A stretch of DNA of 64,000 nt from Thermogemmata fonticola (GTDB taxonomy: Bacteria > Planctomycetota > Planctomycetia > Gemmatales > Gemmataceae), in the NCBI RefSeq assembly GCF_013694095.1, contig NZ_JACEFB010000013.1:61288-125287 (forward strand), given 5' to 3'. Shown here piece by piece: positions 19,204-29,200 of the stretch. The notes under the pieces were generated by a model. It made no database searches, was not told the DNA's origin, and saw nothing but the letters and a program-made list of their open reading frames with translations. Position 1 is the stretch's first letter. Every line of letters begins with the position of its first letter. The position numbers and the translations under genes are program-made.

Positions 19204-19758
19204 TTACACCCCCTGACAGACCCGCCGCACAATCCGTGCGATGTTGCGGGCGTCATCCAAACCGCGGTGAGGGGAACCCTCAAACTCCATCCCCAAGTAG
19301 CGGAGTGCCTCGCCGAGGCTCAGCCGCTTGGGCAGCCCCAGGACGCGGGATAGCTCCGCCTTGAGATTCAGGTGCCCCGAAGAGAAGGGATACGCGACTC
19401 CGTGGAAGGCGCAGTCCTGGAGGAACTGTTTACGGTCGTAGTCGCCCCAAGAGCAGAAGAGCCAATCGGAAAAGGGGGAGAGCCACCTTTTCATGGCCTC
19501 CAGAGCTTCGGGGAACGGCGGAGCCTGGGCGATGTCCGCGGGGGTGATCCCCGTCAATTGGGTGCAGAAGGGAGTGAGTTCTGGGTGCCGGACGGGACGG
19601 ACGAGTGTCTGGAATTCCGAGACGATCTCGAAGGTGCGGGCACTCTGGAGGACCGCTCCGATCTCGATGATTTCCATCTCCTGCGGCGGAATAGTTCCGT
19701 CCTCCGCGCAGGTCGCCTCCAGGTCCGCCATGAGGTAGTAGGCGTAAGCTATTCGCAT
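19204..19758 (-). CDS. DEDDh 3'-5' exonuclease (ERI1/KapD-like)
   Basis: This 184-residue protein has the RNase T/DnaQ exonuclease fold. The four metal-binding acidic positions are visible: Asp12 and Glu14 (MADLEAT, motif I), an aspartate in WGDYDRKQF (106 or 108, motif II), and Asp168/169 with the general-base His164 in SPHRGLDDARN (motif III). The DLEAT and ILEIGAV-like (IIEIGAVLQ) pattern matches the ERI1/KapD branch that acts on RNA or small structured nucleic acids. It has a GAGGTG ribosome site before the ATG at 19758. It stands alone between divergent or convergent unrelated genes. The substrate is not deducible. Confidence 0.9.
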   Translation of the reverse strand: MRIAYAYYLMADLEATCAEDGTIPPQEMEIIEIGAVLQSARTFEIVSEFQTLVRPVRHPELTPFCTQLTGITPADIAQAPPFPEALEAMKRWLSPFSDWLFCSWGDYDRKQFLQDCAFHGVAYPFSSGHLNLKAELSRVLGLPKRLSLGEALRYLGMEFEGSPHRGLDDARNIARIVRRVCQGV

Positions 19759-19923
19759 GGGGCACCTCGGCCTGTCCCGCCCCGCGTGAGGTGATCAGGT
19801 CCTCCTTCCGCTGACGATCGCTCCACACCTTAGCAAGCTTTGAGCACCCATTCCCAAGACAAGGCCGGCAGTCATCAGCATTTCGTGGAGGGTCTTTCGC
19901 CTGGGGGCCGAATCGGGGGGCGT

Positions 19924-20583
19924 CTAAGGTTTGTATCTTCCTTCATCCCTACTTTCGCTGAGCATCGAGGCGAAGTACTGCTTTGGCAGGAACAAGCTCA
20001 GGAGGATGCCCAGGCCGTCGTTCGGGATCAGGCCGTGGGGAGTGCGCACCGCCTGCGGGATGAGATTCAACACCGCTCCCGCCGTAGCCGCGAGAGCGAG
20101 ACTCTGCCAGGCAATCAGGCCGTAATCCTCCGTAAGGGTCAGCAGGCGATTCCAGCCGACGAGCAACACCACACCCAGGGCGATCAGCAGTTCGACTCCC
20201 GGCCCCGCGAAGTAGATGGCGATATTTTTCAGCCGCGGATGGCGCAAGTCTTGCGGAGCACATCGGACGAACCCTTCGATCGGCAGGAGGCGAATCTCCA
20301 CAGAGGTGTTGCGGATGCGAAAGGCGGCAACAAGCCGGCCCAAGCCGATGACGATCTTTTGGACACGCCAGCGGAGCAGGGCCGCCGCAAGTGCGTGGCC
20401 GCACTCGTGCAAAGCCAGCAGCGGAATCCAGAACAAAATGATCAGCAAGGCGCTGAGTTTCACCGGTTGGTAGTCGTGCCAGATTTCGAGGATGAAAAGG
20501 CCGAGCACAACGCCGAGGAAAAGACCGGCCATCCACCGCTCCTGCGGCGAGAGAGGGCGGTCGGACGCGCCGAAGCGATCCAT
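19924..20583 (-). CDS. M50-family (site-2) membrane metalloprotease
   Basis: This 219-residue integral membrane protein has the zinc motif HECGH at residues 59-63 within a hydrophobic helix. A second family motif, IYFAGPGVELLIALG, lies near residue 127. A possible third ligand is the Asp in LIPNDGLGILLSL near the C-terminus; in canonical members this is N-x-x-P-x-x-x-L-D-G, so the spacing here is altered but plausible. GGAG precedes the ATG at 20583. M50 proteases cut substrates within the membrane and regulate envelope stress or processing. No PDZ domain is present. A second M50 protein lies at 58147-58893. Confidence 0.85.
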   Translation of the reverse strand: MDRFGASDRPLSPQERWMAGLFLGVVLGLFILEIWHDYQPVKLSALLIILFWIPLLALHECGHALAAALLRWRVQKIVIGLGRLVAAFRIRNTSVEIRLLPIEGFVRCAPQDLRHPRLKNIAIYFAGPGVELLIALGVVLLVGWNRLLTLTEDYGLIAWQSLALAATAGAVLNLIPQAVRTPHGLIPNDGLGILLSLFLPKQYFASMLSESRDEGRYKP

Positions 20584-20727
20584 GGCTTCTCCAAGTTGAA
20601 TGGCCCTTGGCAGCCGCAGGGCAGGTACTCAGGGATCGCACACGCCTGCCAGCCCCCGAATGCCGCTGCTGCTCCAGAGCTGGCTAGGACGCGTGTGGCC
20701 TGGTCCCCTTCAGAGCGAACCTCGCAG

Positions 20728-20895
20728 TCAGAAGAGACGCACGCCGATCAGTAACAAGCCCACCACCATGAGCGCCGCACTGGATAGGACGAATCCGCCG
20801 AAAGCGAATCCCTTGAGCCGATCGATGGCCAGCCCCACCGCCGAGCTGATAAACCCAAGCGGCGGCGCCAAAAGCAGCACGCATGTGTACCACAT
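20728..20895 (-). CDS. small two-helix membrane protein (55 aa)
   Basis: This 55-residue frame starts MWYTCVLLLAPPLGFISSAV and has two hydrophobic segments separated by a short polar stretch with Arg-Leu-Lys (AIDRLKGFAFGG). It ends LLLIGVRLF. GGGGATTTGC precedes the ATG. It lies 15 bases after the stop of another small frame on the same strand (20911-21006), so the two may be co-transcribed. The strongly membrane-like composition supports it as real, but there is no family match and the size is below usual gene-calling limits. Confidence 0.5.
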   Translation of the reverse strand: MWYTCVLLLAPPLGFISSAVGLAIDRLKGFAFGGFVLSSAALMVVGLLLIGVRLF

Positions 20896-20910
20896 GCAAA
20901 TCCCCGATCC

Positions 20911-21006
20911 TCAGTCCGGGGGATACCAGGCCGCGTGCGCGAAAACGCTCCACGGCAGGATCGACAGCATCAGACCGGCTATTCCCGCTACGTTCCGCTT
21001 GCGCAT
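20911..21006 (-). CDS. 31-residue exported peptide ORF
   Basis: This very short frame has a strong ribosome site (AAAGGGGGAAG, good spacing). It encodes a complete signal-peptide-like sequence: MRKRNVAGIAGLMLSILPWS, then VFAHAAWYPPD. After cleavage at AHA only a handful of residues would remain. It could be a leader peptide or the remnant of a longer gene. It is directly upstream of the 55-residue membrane ORF on the same strand. Confidence 0.4.
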   Translation of the reverse strand: MRKRNVAGIAGLMLSILPWSVFAHAAWYPPD

Positions 21007-21303
21007 GATCTTCCCCCTTTCCAGACGTGTCATAAGTCCCATCGTCCCGGCAGCGGACCGTCATCGAGTCAGCAGGATCAGCAGGATTGGGATTGATCCC
21101 ACTGAGAACGATGGGCAACCGCCTGATCCCTCCCTCTACATTACCTGGACCATCCCGGCGGCTCAACCGCTTTTTCCCGCCCCGGTCCAGAGTGGCTGGC
21201 CCATGTCAGCGCCCGAGGCGGTGTATGATCTACGAGGTTTCTCCTCTTCGGTGCTCTGCCACGAGCAGGACGTTTCTAGGAACCAGACCGTTTCGCACGC
21301 CTT

Positions 21304-21609
21304 TTACGGATCGGAAGTGCGCGGCGATTGCTCAGGGTCCGGTGGCTTCGGCTCCTTCGCGGCTTCGGCCCACTCCTCGTACTCCACGTCCGCCGGGAGT
21401 TGCCATTCGATGGTCCAACCGGCGAGAGCACCCCCCGCGATCATCCCCGGCACGATGAAGAACACAAAACCGAACGGCATGTCGTCGTGCGCCCAAGCTT
21501 GGAGCCATATGAAGAAGCCGATCAATCCAAAAACGATGCCGCCGCCGATGGCCCACGCCCTGGCACTTTCCGGCGTCGCCTTCGGATTGTATTTGTCGAG
21601 GAAGCCCAT
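21304..21609 (-). CDS. small two-helix membrane protein (101 aa)
   Basis: This 101-residue protein starts MGFLDKYNPKATPESARAWA and has two hydrophobic helices (IGGGIVFGLIGFFIWLQAWA and FGFVFFIVPGMIAGGALAGW). A charged, Pro-rich cytoplasmic tail follows (EYEEWAEAAKEPKPPDPEQS). The ATG at 21609 was chosen over the longer frame because the extra 27 residues have no family-like character and GGTGGA precedes this ATG. It lies immediately next to the AT-richer R-M cassette but has the high GC of the host. Function unknown. Confidence 0.7.
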   Translation of the reverse strand: MGFLDKYNPKATPESARAWAIGGGIVFGLIGFFIWLQAWAHDDMPFGFVFFIVPGMIAGGALAGWTIEWQLPADVEYEEWAEAAKEPKPPDPEQSPRTSDP

Positions 21610-21707
21610 CGTGAGTTCCACCCTGCGGCCGATTATTGAAGGACCCGCACGATCTCTTCCACCACCCGTAAACCCATCCTCTGGAAACATGGGACAACCT
21701 ATTTCAT

Positions 21708-22670
21708 TTACAGATTACATAACCAGCGAGAAATTGACGTGATTTGATGGTCATCATTTAAGTTTGCAGCATTGGTAAGCACTCCGCGTTCGAGTTGATC
21801 CCAAATCTCGGTGGCCATGCGTTTCTCAATTGCAGCACCTATGAAAAACAGATACGGGGAATGTGCATGATCTGCGAACGCCTGACGGATACGGTCAAGG
21901 GCTGTACGTGCAGTTTTCCAGTGTTCATCGGCACCGGCGGGGTCTATCCCGCCCTTGAGTTCACCAAGAGCAATATATGATGTAGCCGAAGTATATTGAG
22001 TTGATACCAGTTCATCGGGATTGAGGTTGAATAAGCATATATCGACATTACTATTGTAAACCAGAGGCACAGTCAAATTGTAAATCAGAGTGCGAGAGCT
22101 GTCTGCGTTTTTCCAACTCAGTCCTCGCAGAGAAAACTCGATTTCTGAGTCATCATCGGTCATATCAACCCATTGTCTAGTCTTGGTGTGTTGCCAACGG
22201 TAGGGGATACCGGCAATCCTGAGAGTAGAGAGAACGGCGCGGGTCAGTTTTCTCTGGGCGAGGATGCCACCAATGTTGCGCATAGAACCGCCCAATTTAT
22301 CGCCGCGTGTTAGCAAGAACCGAAAGACTAGTTCCTCGACAAATTTTTCACCTGCTGGTTCTAAGAAATTTTGGATGAGGTTCTCGATGGCCTGCCTTTT
22401 ATCCTCCTCTTGTAGATGGACGAGGGCTTTCTCGGACAACCCTGCCGCGGCAAGGAGACCTGCTTCAATGCCTGGGATGTGCAGTAAGTCCACCGGTGTT
22501 TGAGCCTGGGATGCCGCTTCTTGCAAGGCTCTCGCTTCGGCAATGTAAGGTACAGCGCGGCGATTCTTTTCCAGTGCCTGCGCTACAAAGCCAGCGCGTG
22601 TAGCGGCGTAAGTTGTAACGAGGTCATCGCTGGAGTGGAGATGATTTCGGTACGGCGGGGCGGGCGTCAT
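21708..22670 (-). CDS. type II restriction endonuclease, AvaI/BsoBI family
   Basis: This 320-residue protein resembles the AvaI/BsoBI family (AvaI about 315, BsoBI 323 residues), which cuts C^YCGRG. The catalytic residues of BsoBI (Asp212, Glu240, Lys242) correspond to Asp210 (SNVDICLFN) and Glu237/Lys239 ([20 protein letters not shown]), with almost the same spacing. The start at 22670 overlaps the stop of the methyltransferase gene as ATGA, which implies translational coupling and argues against the longer frame from 22694. Codon use is more AT-rich than neighbours, indicating horizontal acquisition. The predicted specificity CYCGRG is inferred from the family. Confidence 0.9.
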   Translation of the reverse strand: MTPAPPYRNHLHSSDDLVTTYAATRAGFVAQALEKNRRAVPYIAEARALQEAASQAQTPVDLLHIPGIEAGLLAAAGLSEKALVHLQEEDKRQAIENLIQNFLEPAGEKFVEELVFRFLLTRGDKLGGSMRNIGGILAQRKLTRAVLSTLRIAGIPYRWQHTKTRQWVDMTDDDSEIEFSLRGLSWKNADSSRTLIYNLTVPLVYNSNVDICLFNLNPDELVSTQYTSATSYIALGELKGGIDPAGADEHWKTARTALDRIRQAFADHAHSPYLFFIGAAIEKRMATEIWDQLERGVLTNAANLNDDHQITSISRWLCNL

Positions 22671-24100
22671 CGCTTTCTCCAGACGTAAATGCATTTTCGT
22701 AATACCTGCCGCCCATGCTCGCCCATCTGCTGGCTGCTATTGCCCTTACCGTTTGGCAATACCAAGATGTTTTCCACATGGAACCCTAATTTTTCGGCAA
22801 TATTGGAGAGTATCATGTCTACGGAAATGCCCGCGCCGGCGTAACGTACATTATCGTTGACCATAAATAGGACAGCATGAGGTTTCAGGACACGTGCGCA
22901 TTCGAAAATGACACACGCCATCTCATAAAAATAGCCCCGGACCATACGGGGAATGCCATTGTTGTTTAGGGTGCCCAAGGCTTTTTGCTCATCCAAGTAT
23001 TTTAGGACTGCCTGGAGTAAACTCTGCTCGTCCGCGGCAGCTAGGGCAGAAGTCCAACGGGGGTTGATGCTGAGCAGGTCTTTCGCGCGGTTTTCGACCG
23101 TACAACTGAGCATCTCTTGGCGGAATCTTGCGAGTTTCTGTTCATCTGTTCCCAATAATGCGAGTTCCAGTGCATATGTACGCGTGTAATCATAACGATT
23201 GCAGTATGGAGGAGAAGTTATGATGGCATCGTACCTGTTATCAGACAATGTGGGTAATATATGAAGACAAGACCCATTGTGTAAATGGATTTCTCCGGGG
23301 ACTTTTTCTGCAGGGAATAAACCTGTTTGCGCAGGCGGCGAGGTATCGGCCAAGATTTCGCGGATTTTCTCGCTGATGGCCTCGGCGAAGCTAGGAATGG
23401 GGCCCTTGTCAAATCGCTTTTTGCCTTGAGTGCGGCCGGAGCGATGATCCCAGCGCAGATACTGTCCATCTTTGCGTGTATAACTGATGGATTCCAAGAC
23501 GCAGAGTAAGGCAAAACGCAAGACGGTCTGAACTCTCTTATTCTCGTGTTGGCAGGCTCCCAGGTATTTCTCGATCGCCTCTTTCGTCGTCTCGGGATAA
23601 GCTCGCTGGGTGATCCGCAGCTCAGGTAAAGGGTAGCGTGTTGTCGACGGCTCCCAAACTCGCAGCTCTGCCCATTGGCGGAGTCTGTCAAAATCTTCGG
23701 ATGTAAACTCTGAGTCGAGTACGCGTTTCGCCGTAACGATTTCGTGACCGATCGGCAGCAACTCGATGCCATCGGCGTGTATCCCCATCGCACTAGCCGC
23801 AAACAGAGCAGTTCCGCTTCCCGCAAAAGGATCGAGAATTCTCCCACTAGCGATTCCGTATTTGTGGAAGAGATACTCCACAAGAGAGGCAGAAAATGCT
23901 TCTTTGTATTTGTACCACCGATATACAGGCCGAGTCTTGTTGGCTTGAAAACTGACCAATAGGCGAGAAAGCGAGGGATCGACAACAAACTTCTCCCGAT
24001 ACCGTTGCAGGAGCTGTTCATCGAGTTGTTGGATCGAGTTGAAACATAGGGATCCGTGCGTATCGACGATATGGGAGTCTTGAATCGAATGGGGTGTCAT
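22667..24100 (-). CDS. DNA methyltransferase of the AvaI/BsoBI R-M system (m4C type)
   Basis: This 477-residue methyltransferase protects host DNA from the adjacent nuclease. It has the AdoMet-binding motif [14 protein letters not shown] (residues 90-102) followed, some 200 residues later, by catalytic motif IV TSPPY (295-299). The S-P-P-Y form is typical of N4-cytosine methyltransferases, and the order I then IV, with a long region between, fits the alpha layout. The start at 24100 is preferred over 24178, as GGGAG lies seven bases upstream. M precedes R in the same direction, as in the AvaI system. The gene is clearly AT-richer than the flanking chromosome. Confidence 0.9.
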   Translation of the reverse strand: MTPHSIQDSHIVDTHGSLCFNSIQQLDEQLLQRYREKFVVDPSLSRLLVSFQANKTRPVYRWYKYKEAFSASLVEYLFHKYGIASGRILDPFAGSGTALFAASAMGIHADGIELLPIGHEIVTAKRVLDSEFTSEDFDRLRQWAELRVWEPSTTRYPLPELRITQRAYPETTKEAIEKYLGACQHENKRVQTVLRFALLCVLESISYTRKDGQYLRWDHRSGRTQGKKRFDKGPIPSFAEAISEKIREILADTSPPAQTGLFPAEKVPGEIHLHNGSCLHILPTLSDNRYDAIITSPPYCNRYDYTRTYALELALLGTDEQKLARFRQEMLSCTVENRAKDLLSINPRWTSALAAADEQSLLQAVLKYLDEQKALGTLNNNGIPRMVRGYFYEMACVIFECARVLKPHAVLFMVNDNVRYAGAGISVDMILSNIAEKLGFHVENILVLPNGKGNSSQQMGEHGRQVLRKCIYVWRKR

Positions 24101-24418
24101 TTCGCACTCCCTGGTGTTACCGTTACAGCTATTACCATGAACCCTCCCTATGGTATCGGCTTTGATTCGTCCGCACAATCACGGCAGCGTAAGAGGATTT
24201 GTCGATCAACCGGTGGTAACGATTTCTCCATGCGCGCTGCGACGGGAAACGACGGCTACATTGGCCAAAATGAAGCGTACTCACGCGTGCACAACAAAGA
24301 GGCTGCAGAAACGGGGGATAGACAAGAGACCTCACGAAAAAAGAAGGACTACTCAAGAGAGAATAAGGGAATCTCAGGAAATCTGGGTTAATCGGACCAA
24401 GGGGAAAGGTCGAACTAG
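24101..24418. other. spacer between R-M cassette and tRNA-Arg
   Basis: This stretch is AT-richer than the chromosome average. It holds the methyltransferase ribosome site at its left end and presumably the cassette promoter. I see no gene, integrase remnant or direct copy of the tRNA 3' end. Confidence 0.4.
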
Positions 24419-24492
24419 TATCCCCGAGAGGACTCGAACCTCTAACCTTCGGCTCCGGAGGCCGACGCTCTATCCAGTTGAGCTACGGGGAC
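24419..24492 (-). tRNA. tRNA-Arg (anticodon CCG)
   Basis: The minus strand folds as a standard 74-nt tRNA. The acceptor stem is GTCCCCG/CGGGGAT with a terminal G-U pair, the D arm is GCTC...GAGC, the anticodon arm TCGGC-CTCCGGA-GCCGA gives anticodon CCG, and the T arm is AGAGG-TTCGAGT-CCTCT. The CCA end is not encoded. The 3' end faces the AT-rich R-M cassette, and the 5' end is followed by tandem copies of itself. Confidence 0.95.
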
Positions 24493-24548
24493 AATTCCCA
24501 GGGGAGCTGCGGGGACAATTCCCAACTGAGCTACGGGGACAATTCCCA
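24480..24548. repeat. three 24-nt tandem repeats derived from the tRNA-Arg 5' end
   Basis: The unit gagct(a/g)cggggacaattccca begins at 24480, 24504 and 24528 with an exact 24-base period. The first unit overlaps the 5' end of tRNA-Arg (24480-24492) plus eight bases of upstream sequence. The second and third are free-standing copies of this segment with one base change in copy two. Confidence 0.92.
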
Positions 24549-25085
24549 CGCAGGTGCACATTACACTATACCCTTCCGCCGAGTTCTGACAAGGGGCTAA
24601 GAGCCACGGGGCAAGTCCTTGGAATGCCTTTTCGCCTTCGCAACGATGACGGACGATGCAGTCGTCTCTGTCCTGTCTCTAGCCGGCCTCGTCTTCTTCC
24701 CACTGGCGAACGATGGCTCCGCAGGAGGGCGTTTCGAGGGGTTGGGGGGAAGAGGTAAAGGATCTCGCCAGGGGAAAAAAGCAGGGGAAACAAGAAGCTG
24801 CCTCGGTGGCTGGTGAGCAACCAAAGTGATCGTCCATCATGCAGGACTTGGCGGTTCCCAAAGGGCGGTGGGGCGATTCATCGGGCTTTTCTGCCAGGGA
24901 AACAGCCAATTTGTGGATTGGCACATGAATTGCAAAACCTGAGGGACAACAATGGGCGCCTGTGGCAAATGGCGGGCGGCTCCCTGGAAACAACACCCTT
25001 CTCGCAAACCTATAAGACCTGGGTGTTTCCTCGCGCCCCACCGAGGGAGAGAAGGGAGACGACGAGGGGAAGAAAGCGGCAGGAG
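24493..25085. other. intergenic stretch before the RND efflux genes
   Basis: Apart from the tandem repeats at its left end, I see no gene. The right end holds an AGGAG immediately before the adaptor start. It should contain the promoters for tRNA-Arg (minus) and the efflux genes (plus). Confidence 0.4.
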
Positions 25086-26198
25086 ATGATGCGTTCAATA
25101 CGGTTGCTCACCTTCGCCGGCGGGATGGTCGTTCTGATGCTGCCGGCGTGTGAACATGGCCATTCGCAGGAACATGTCACGGAACATCCCCATCACACTC
25201 TCGTGGTCACGAGTCCGATCCTCAAGGATGTCGTGGTGACGCAGCAGTATGTCTGTCAAATCCGCGCCCGGCAGCACATCGAAATCCGGGCCTTGGAGGA
25301 AGGGTATCTGGAGGAGATTCCCTTCCAGGAAGGGCAATTCGTCAAGCAGGGGGATGTGCTGTTCCGAATTCTGCCGTTGCTTTATAAGGCGCGCCTGGAT
25401 GCGGAGTTGGCCGAGGTGCGGCTGGCCCAGATCGAGTACGAGAACACCAAGCGGCTCTACGAGCACAAGCCGCCGGTCGTTTCTGCCCAGGAAGTGGCCT
25501 TGTATGAGGCGAAGCTGGCGAAGGCCAAGGCGAAGGCGGCCCAAGCGGAAGCGGAACTCTCGTTTACGGTCATCCGGGCGCCCTTCGATGGCATCGTGGA
25601 CCGCCAGTATCGCCAGAAGGGCAACTTGGTCAGCAAAGAGGACCTGCTGACCACGCTGTCGGACACCAGCGTGATGTGGGTCTATTTCAACGTTCCCGAA
25701 GCCCGCTATTTGGAATACATGAACGGTCAAGCCAAGTATTACGGCTCGCAGCAGGTCGAGCTGGTCCTGGCCAATGGCAGCAAGTTCCCGGAGAAAGGGA
25801 CCATTGCCGCCATCGGAGGACAATTCAACAACGAAACCGGCAACGTGGTGTTCCGCGCCGATTTTCCCAATCCGCACCGTCTCTTGCGGCATGGGCAGAC
25901 AGGGAATGTGTTACTCCATCAGAGATTGCATGATGCGCTCGTCATCCCCCAGCGGGCCACCTTCGAGATTCTGGAAAAGCGCTATGTGTTTGTTGTGGAC
26001 GAGAATCATATTGTCCATCAGCGGGAAATCATAATTGATCATGAATTAGACGATATTTTTGTGATCAAAAAAGGTCTGAATGTTCAAGACAAGATCGTGC
26101 TGGAAGGTGTTCGCCAAGTGCAGGATGGCCAGAGGATTGAATACGAGTATCGTCCGCCGCAGGAGGTGCTCCAGCATCTGAAGTTTCATGCTGAATGA
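25086..26198 (+). CDS. RND efflux periplasmic adaptor lipoprotein
   Basis: This 370-residue membrane-fusion protein links an RND pump to the outer-membrane channel. It has a lipoprotein signal (LLTFAGGMVVLMLPAC), a lipoyl-like hairpin (EIRALEEGYLEEIPFQEGQF and SFTVIRAPFDGIVDRQYRQK), an alpha-helical hairpin (AKLAKAKAKAAQAEAEL), a beta-barrel and a membrane-proximal domain. The frame is open far upstream, but translation most likely starts at the ATGATG at 25086/25089, which follows AGGAG. It is the first gene of a three-gene efflux set; the pump starts 55 bases after its stop. The substrate is unknown. Confidence 0.92.
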   Translation: MMRSIRLLTFAGGMVVLMLPACEHGHSQEHVTEHPHHTLVVTSPILKDVVVTQQYVCQIRARQHIEIRALEEGYLEEIPFQEGQFVKQGDVLFRILPLLYKARLDAELAEVRLAQIEYENTKRLYEHKPPVVSAQEVALYEAKLAKAKAKAAQAEAELSFTVIRAPFDGIVDRQYRQKGNLVSKEDLLTTLSDTSVMWVYFNVPEARYLEYMNGQAKYYGSQQVELVLANGSKFPEKGTIAAIGGQFNNETGNVVFRADFPNPHRLLRHGQTGNVLLHQRLHDALVIPQRATFEILEKRYVFVVDENHIVHQREIIIDHELDDIFVIKKGLNVQDKIVLEGVRQVQDGQRIEYEYRPPQEVLQHLKFHAE

Positions 26199-26253
26199 TC
26201 GTTTCCGCTGTGCCCGGCGCCCGACCGATTGGCAATGAGTTTCTGTTGAGCCT

Positions 26254-29200
26254 ATGTTTGCACGCATTCTCCATCGGCCTGCTCTGGCGATCGTCGTCTC
26301 CATCATCATCCTGTTTTTGGGGTTCCTGGGAATCCGCACGCTTCCGGTGGAGCAGTTCCCTTCGATCACGCCGCCGACTGTGGAGGTCGCGATTGCCTAT
26401 CCGGGGGCGAGCGCCAATGTGCTGGTCGATTCGGTACTGATTCCGCTGGAACAATCCATCAACGGCGTGCAGGGGATGCGGTACATCGTGTCCGACGCCA
26501 CGAGTGCGGGTGAGGCGACGATCCGCATCTACTTTGAGCCAGGAACGGACCCGGATATCAACGTGGTGAATGTGCAGAATCGCGTCAATATCGTGCTCAA
26601 TCGCCTGCCGCCGTTGGTCGTGCGGGAAGGGATTCTGGTTAGCCAGGTCGTGCCGAGCATGTTGATGCAGATCAACATCTACAGCACGGACCCGAATGTG
26701 GACCAGAAGTTTCTGTACAACTTTGCCAACGTCTATGTCATGCCGCGACTGAAGCGGATTCAAGGGATGGGTTTGCCGCGGAATCTGGGGAACCGGGCCT
26801 ATGCCATGCGCATTTGGCTCAATCCGGATCGGATGCGGGCGTACAACATTTCCACCGAAGACATCATGAAGGCGGTGGCGGAACAGAGCGTGATTGGCTC
26901 TCCCGGCCGCTTGGGTCAGGCCACGGGCAAAACCTCGCAATCCCGCGAATACGTTCTGACATATGTGGGGCGTTATAACCAGCCACAGCAGTACGAGAAC
27001 ATCATCTTACGGGCCAATCCTAAGGGGGAGATCCTCCGGTTGCGGGATGTGGCCACGGTCGAGTTAGGCTCCGAGTTCTTCGATATCTATTCCGACGTGG
27101 ATGGGCACCCAGCGGCGGCGATCGTGCTCAAGCAAGCGCCGGGTTCCAATGCCTCCGAAGTGATCCAGCGGGTCAAGGCGGAACTCGAACAGATCAAGAA
27201 GGAGTCCTTCCCGCCGGGGATGGAGTACCAGTTCGTTTACGACGTCTCGAAATTTCTCGACGCCTCGATCGAGCAGGTGCTCCACACGCTGCTGGAGGCT
27301 TTCGTGCTGGTGTCGCTGGTGGTGTACCTGTTTTTGGGGGATCTGCGGTCGACCTTGATTCCGACGCTGGCCGTGCCGGTGTCCCTGGTGGGCACTTTTT
27401 TCTTCATCAAACTCCTGGGGCTGTCGATCAACCTGATCACGCTCTTTGCTATGGTGCTGGCCATCGGTGTGGTGGTGGACGATGCAATCGTGGTGGTGGA
27501 AGCGGTCCATGCCAAGATGGCGGGTAAGGGGCTGTCCCCCTACCGGGCGACGATGGAAGTGTTGCATGAGATTTCCGGGGCGGTCATTGCGATCACGCTG
27601 GTGATGACCTCGGTGTTTGTGCCGGTGACGTTCATTCCCGGTCCGGTGGGAACCTTTTACCGGCAGTTTGGCATCACCATGGCGACTTCGATTATTCTGT
27701 CGGGTCTGGTGGCCTTGACGCTCACGCCGGTGCTCTGCGCGATGATACTCCGGCCGCATGCTCATAGTCCGGCGGAGCATTCGCCTCATTCGGCGGAGCC
27801 TTCGCATCATGCAGCCAAGCCGCGGCGGACGCTGGGCCGGTGGGTGCTCTACGGGCTGGGAGTTCTCGTGGTGTCAGTGCCGGTGGCCGGCTTGGCCTAC
27901 TATCTGTGGGGGCCGATCGGATTTGTGCTGATTCTGCTGCCGTTGGTCCGCCGCCAATTCGATCGCTTCGTGGAGACGTCCACGGCAGGCTACGCGACCC
28001 TCCTGCGGCAGATCACCACCTGGCGCCCCTTGACCATCACGCTGATTGCCGCCTTTAGCGGCGGGGTGGTGTATCTCAATCGTCTGCTGCCCAGCGGCTT
28101 TATTCCCGGTGAGGATCAAGGCACCATTTACGGGATCCTTCAGACGCCGCCGGGTTCCACCCTAGAATATACCAACGCCAAGGCGCACGAATTGCAGGCC
28201 ATCGCTCGGGAAATCGAGGAGGTGGATTCGGTGACGTCTCTGGCGGGATACGAGGTTTTGACCGAAGGCCGCGGCTCCAACGCCGGCACCTGCATCATCA
28301 GTCTCAAGCCGTGGTCCGAACGCCGTAAGACAGCCCGACAGGTCATGGAAGAGCTGGAAGAGAAATGCCGGAGCCTGACAGATGTGAAGATCGAGTTTTT
28401 TGAGCCGCCGGCGGTACCCGGTTTCGGCGCAGCAGGCGGATTTGCCATGCGCCTACTGGATATGACCAACACCATGGATTATGCCCGCCTGGGGCAGGTC
28501 ACCGATACTTTTATGGCAGCCTTGGCCAAACGGCCGGAAATCAAGAGCCTCTTCACTTTTTACACGGCCGACTACCCGCAGTATGAAATTCTCATCAATA
28601 ACGACGTGGCCATGCAAAAGGGTGTCACCATTGCCAAGGCCCTTGATACTTTGAACATTCTGATTGGCAGTACATACGAACAAGGATTTATCCTTTTTGG
28701 TCAGTTTTATAAAGTCTATGTTCAGGCATCTCCAGAGTTCCGACGATTTCCTGAAGATTTGAACAATTTGTTTGTCAAGAACGACCGCGGGGAGATGGTG
28801 CCGTTTTCGTCGTTTATGCAGATTCGCAAGAAGCAAGGTCTCAACGAGATCACGCGGTACAATTTGTATCCTTCGGCGGCGATTCAGGGGGCGCCGGCGC
28901 CGGGGTACAGCAGCGGCCAGGCCATTCAGGCGATTCGGGAGGTGGCCGCTGAGGTTCTCCCGCGAGGTTACGGCATCGGTTGGGAAGGGATCGCTTATGA
29001 CGAATCCCGCAAGGGGAATGAGGATGTGTACATTATCCTGATCGTGGTGACGTTTGTTTACTTGGTGCTTGTGGGTCAATATGAAAGCTTCTTTTTGCCG
29101 CTGGCGGTGATTTTGTCCCTGCCCATTGGCGTGCTGGGTGCATTTGGGTTACTCTATGTCCGCGGTTTGGCCAACGATGTCTACTCTCAGATCGGCTTGG

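Noticed and set aside
24480..24548. Possible CRISPR array
   Set aside because: The 24-nt units are contiguous with no spacers between them and derive from the tRNA-Arg end.
24679..25098. 139-residue minus-strand frame upstream of the RND genes
   Set aside because: Low-complexity Ser/Pro sequence with no ribosome site; it overlaps the adaptor start.
26065..26940. His/Arg-rich minus-strand frame
   Set aside because: Antisense to the RND adaptor and pump genes; composition is that of a shadow frame.
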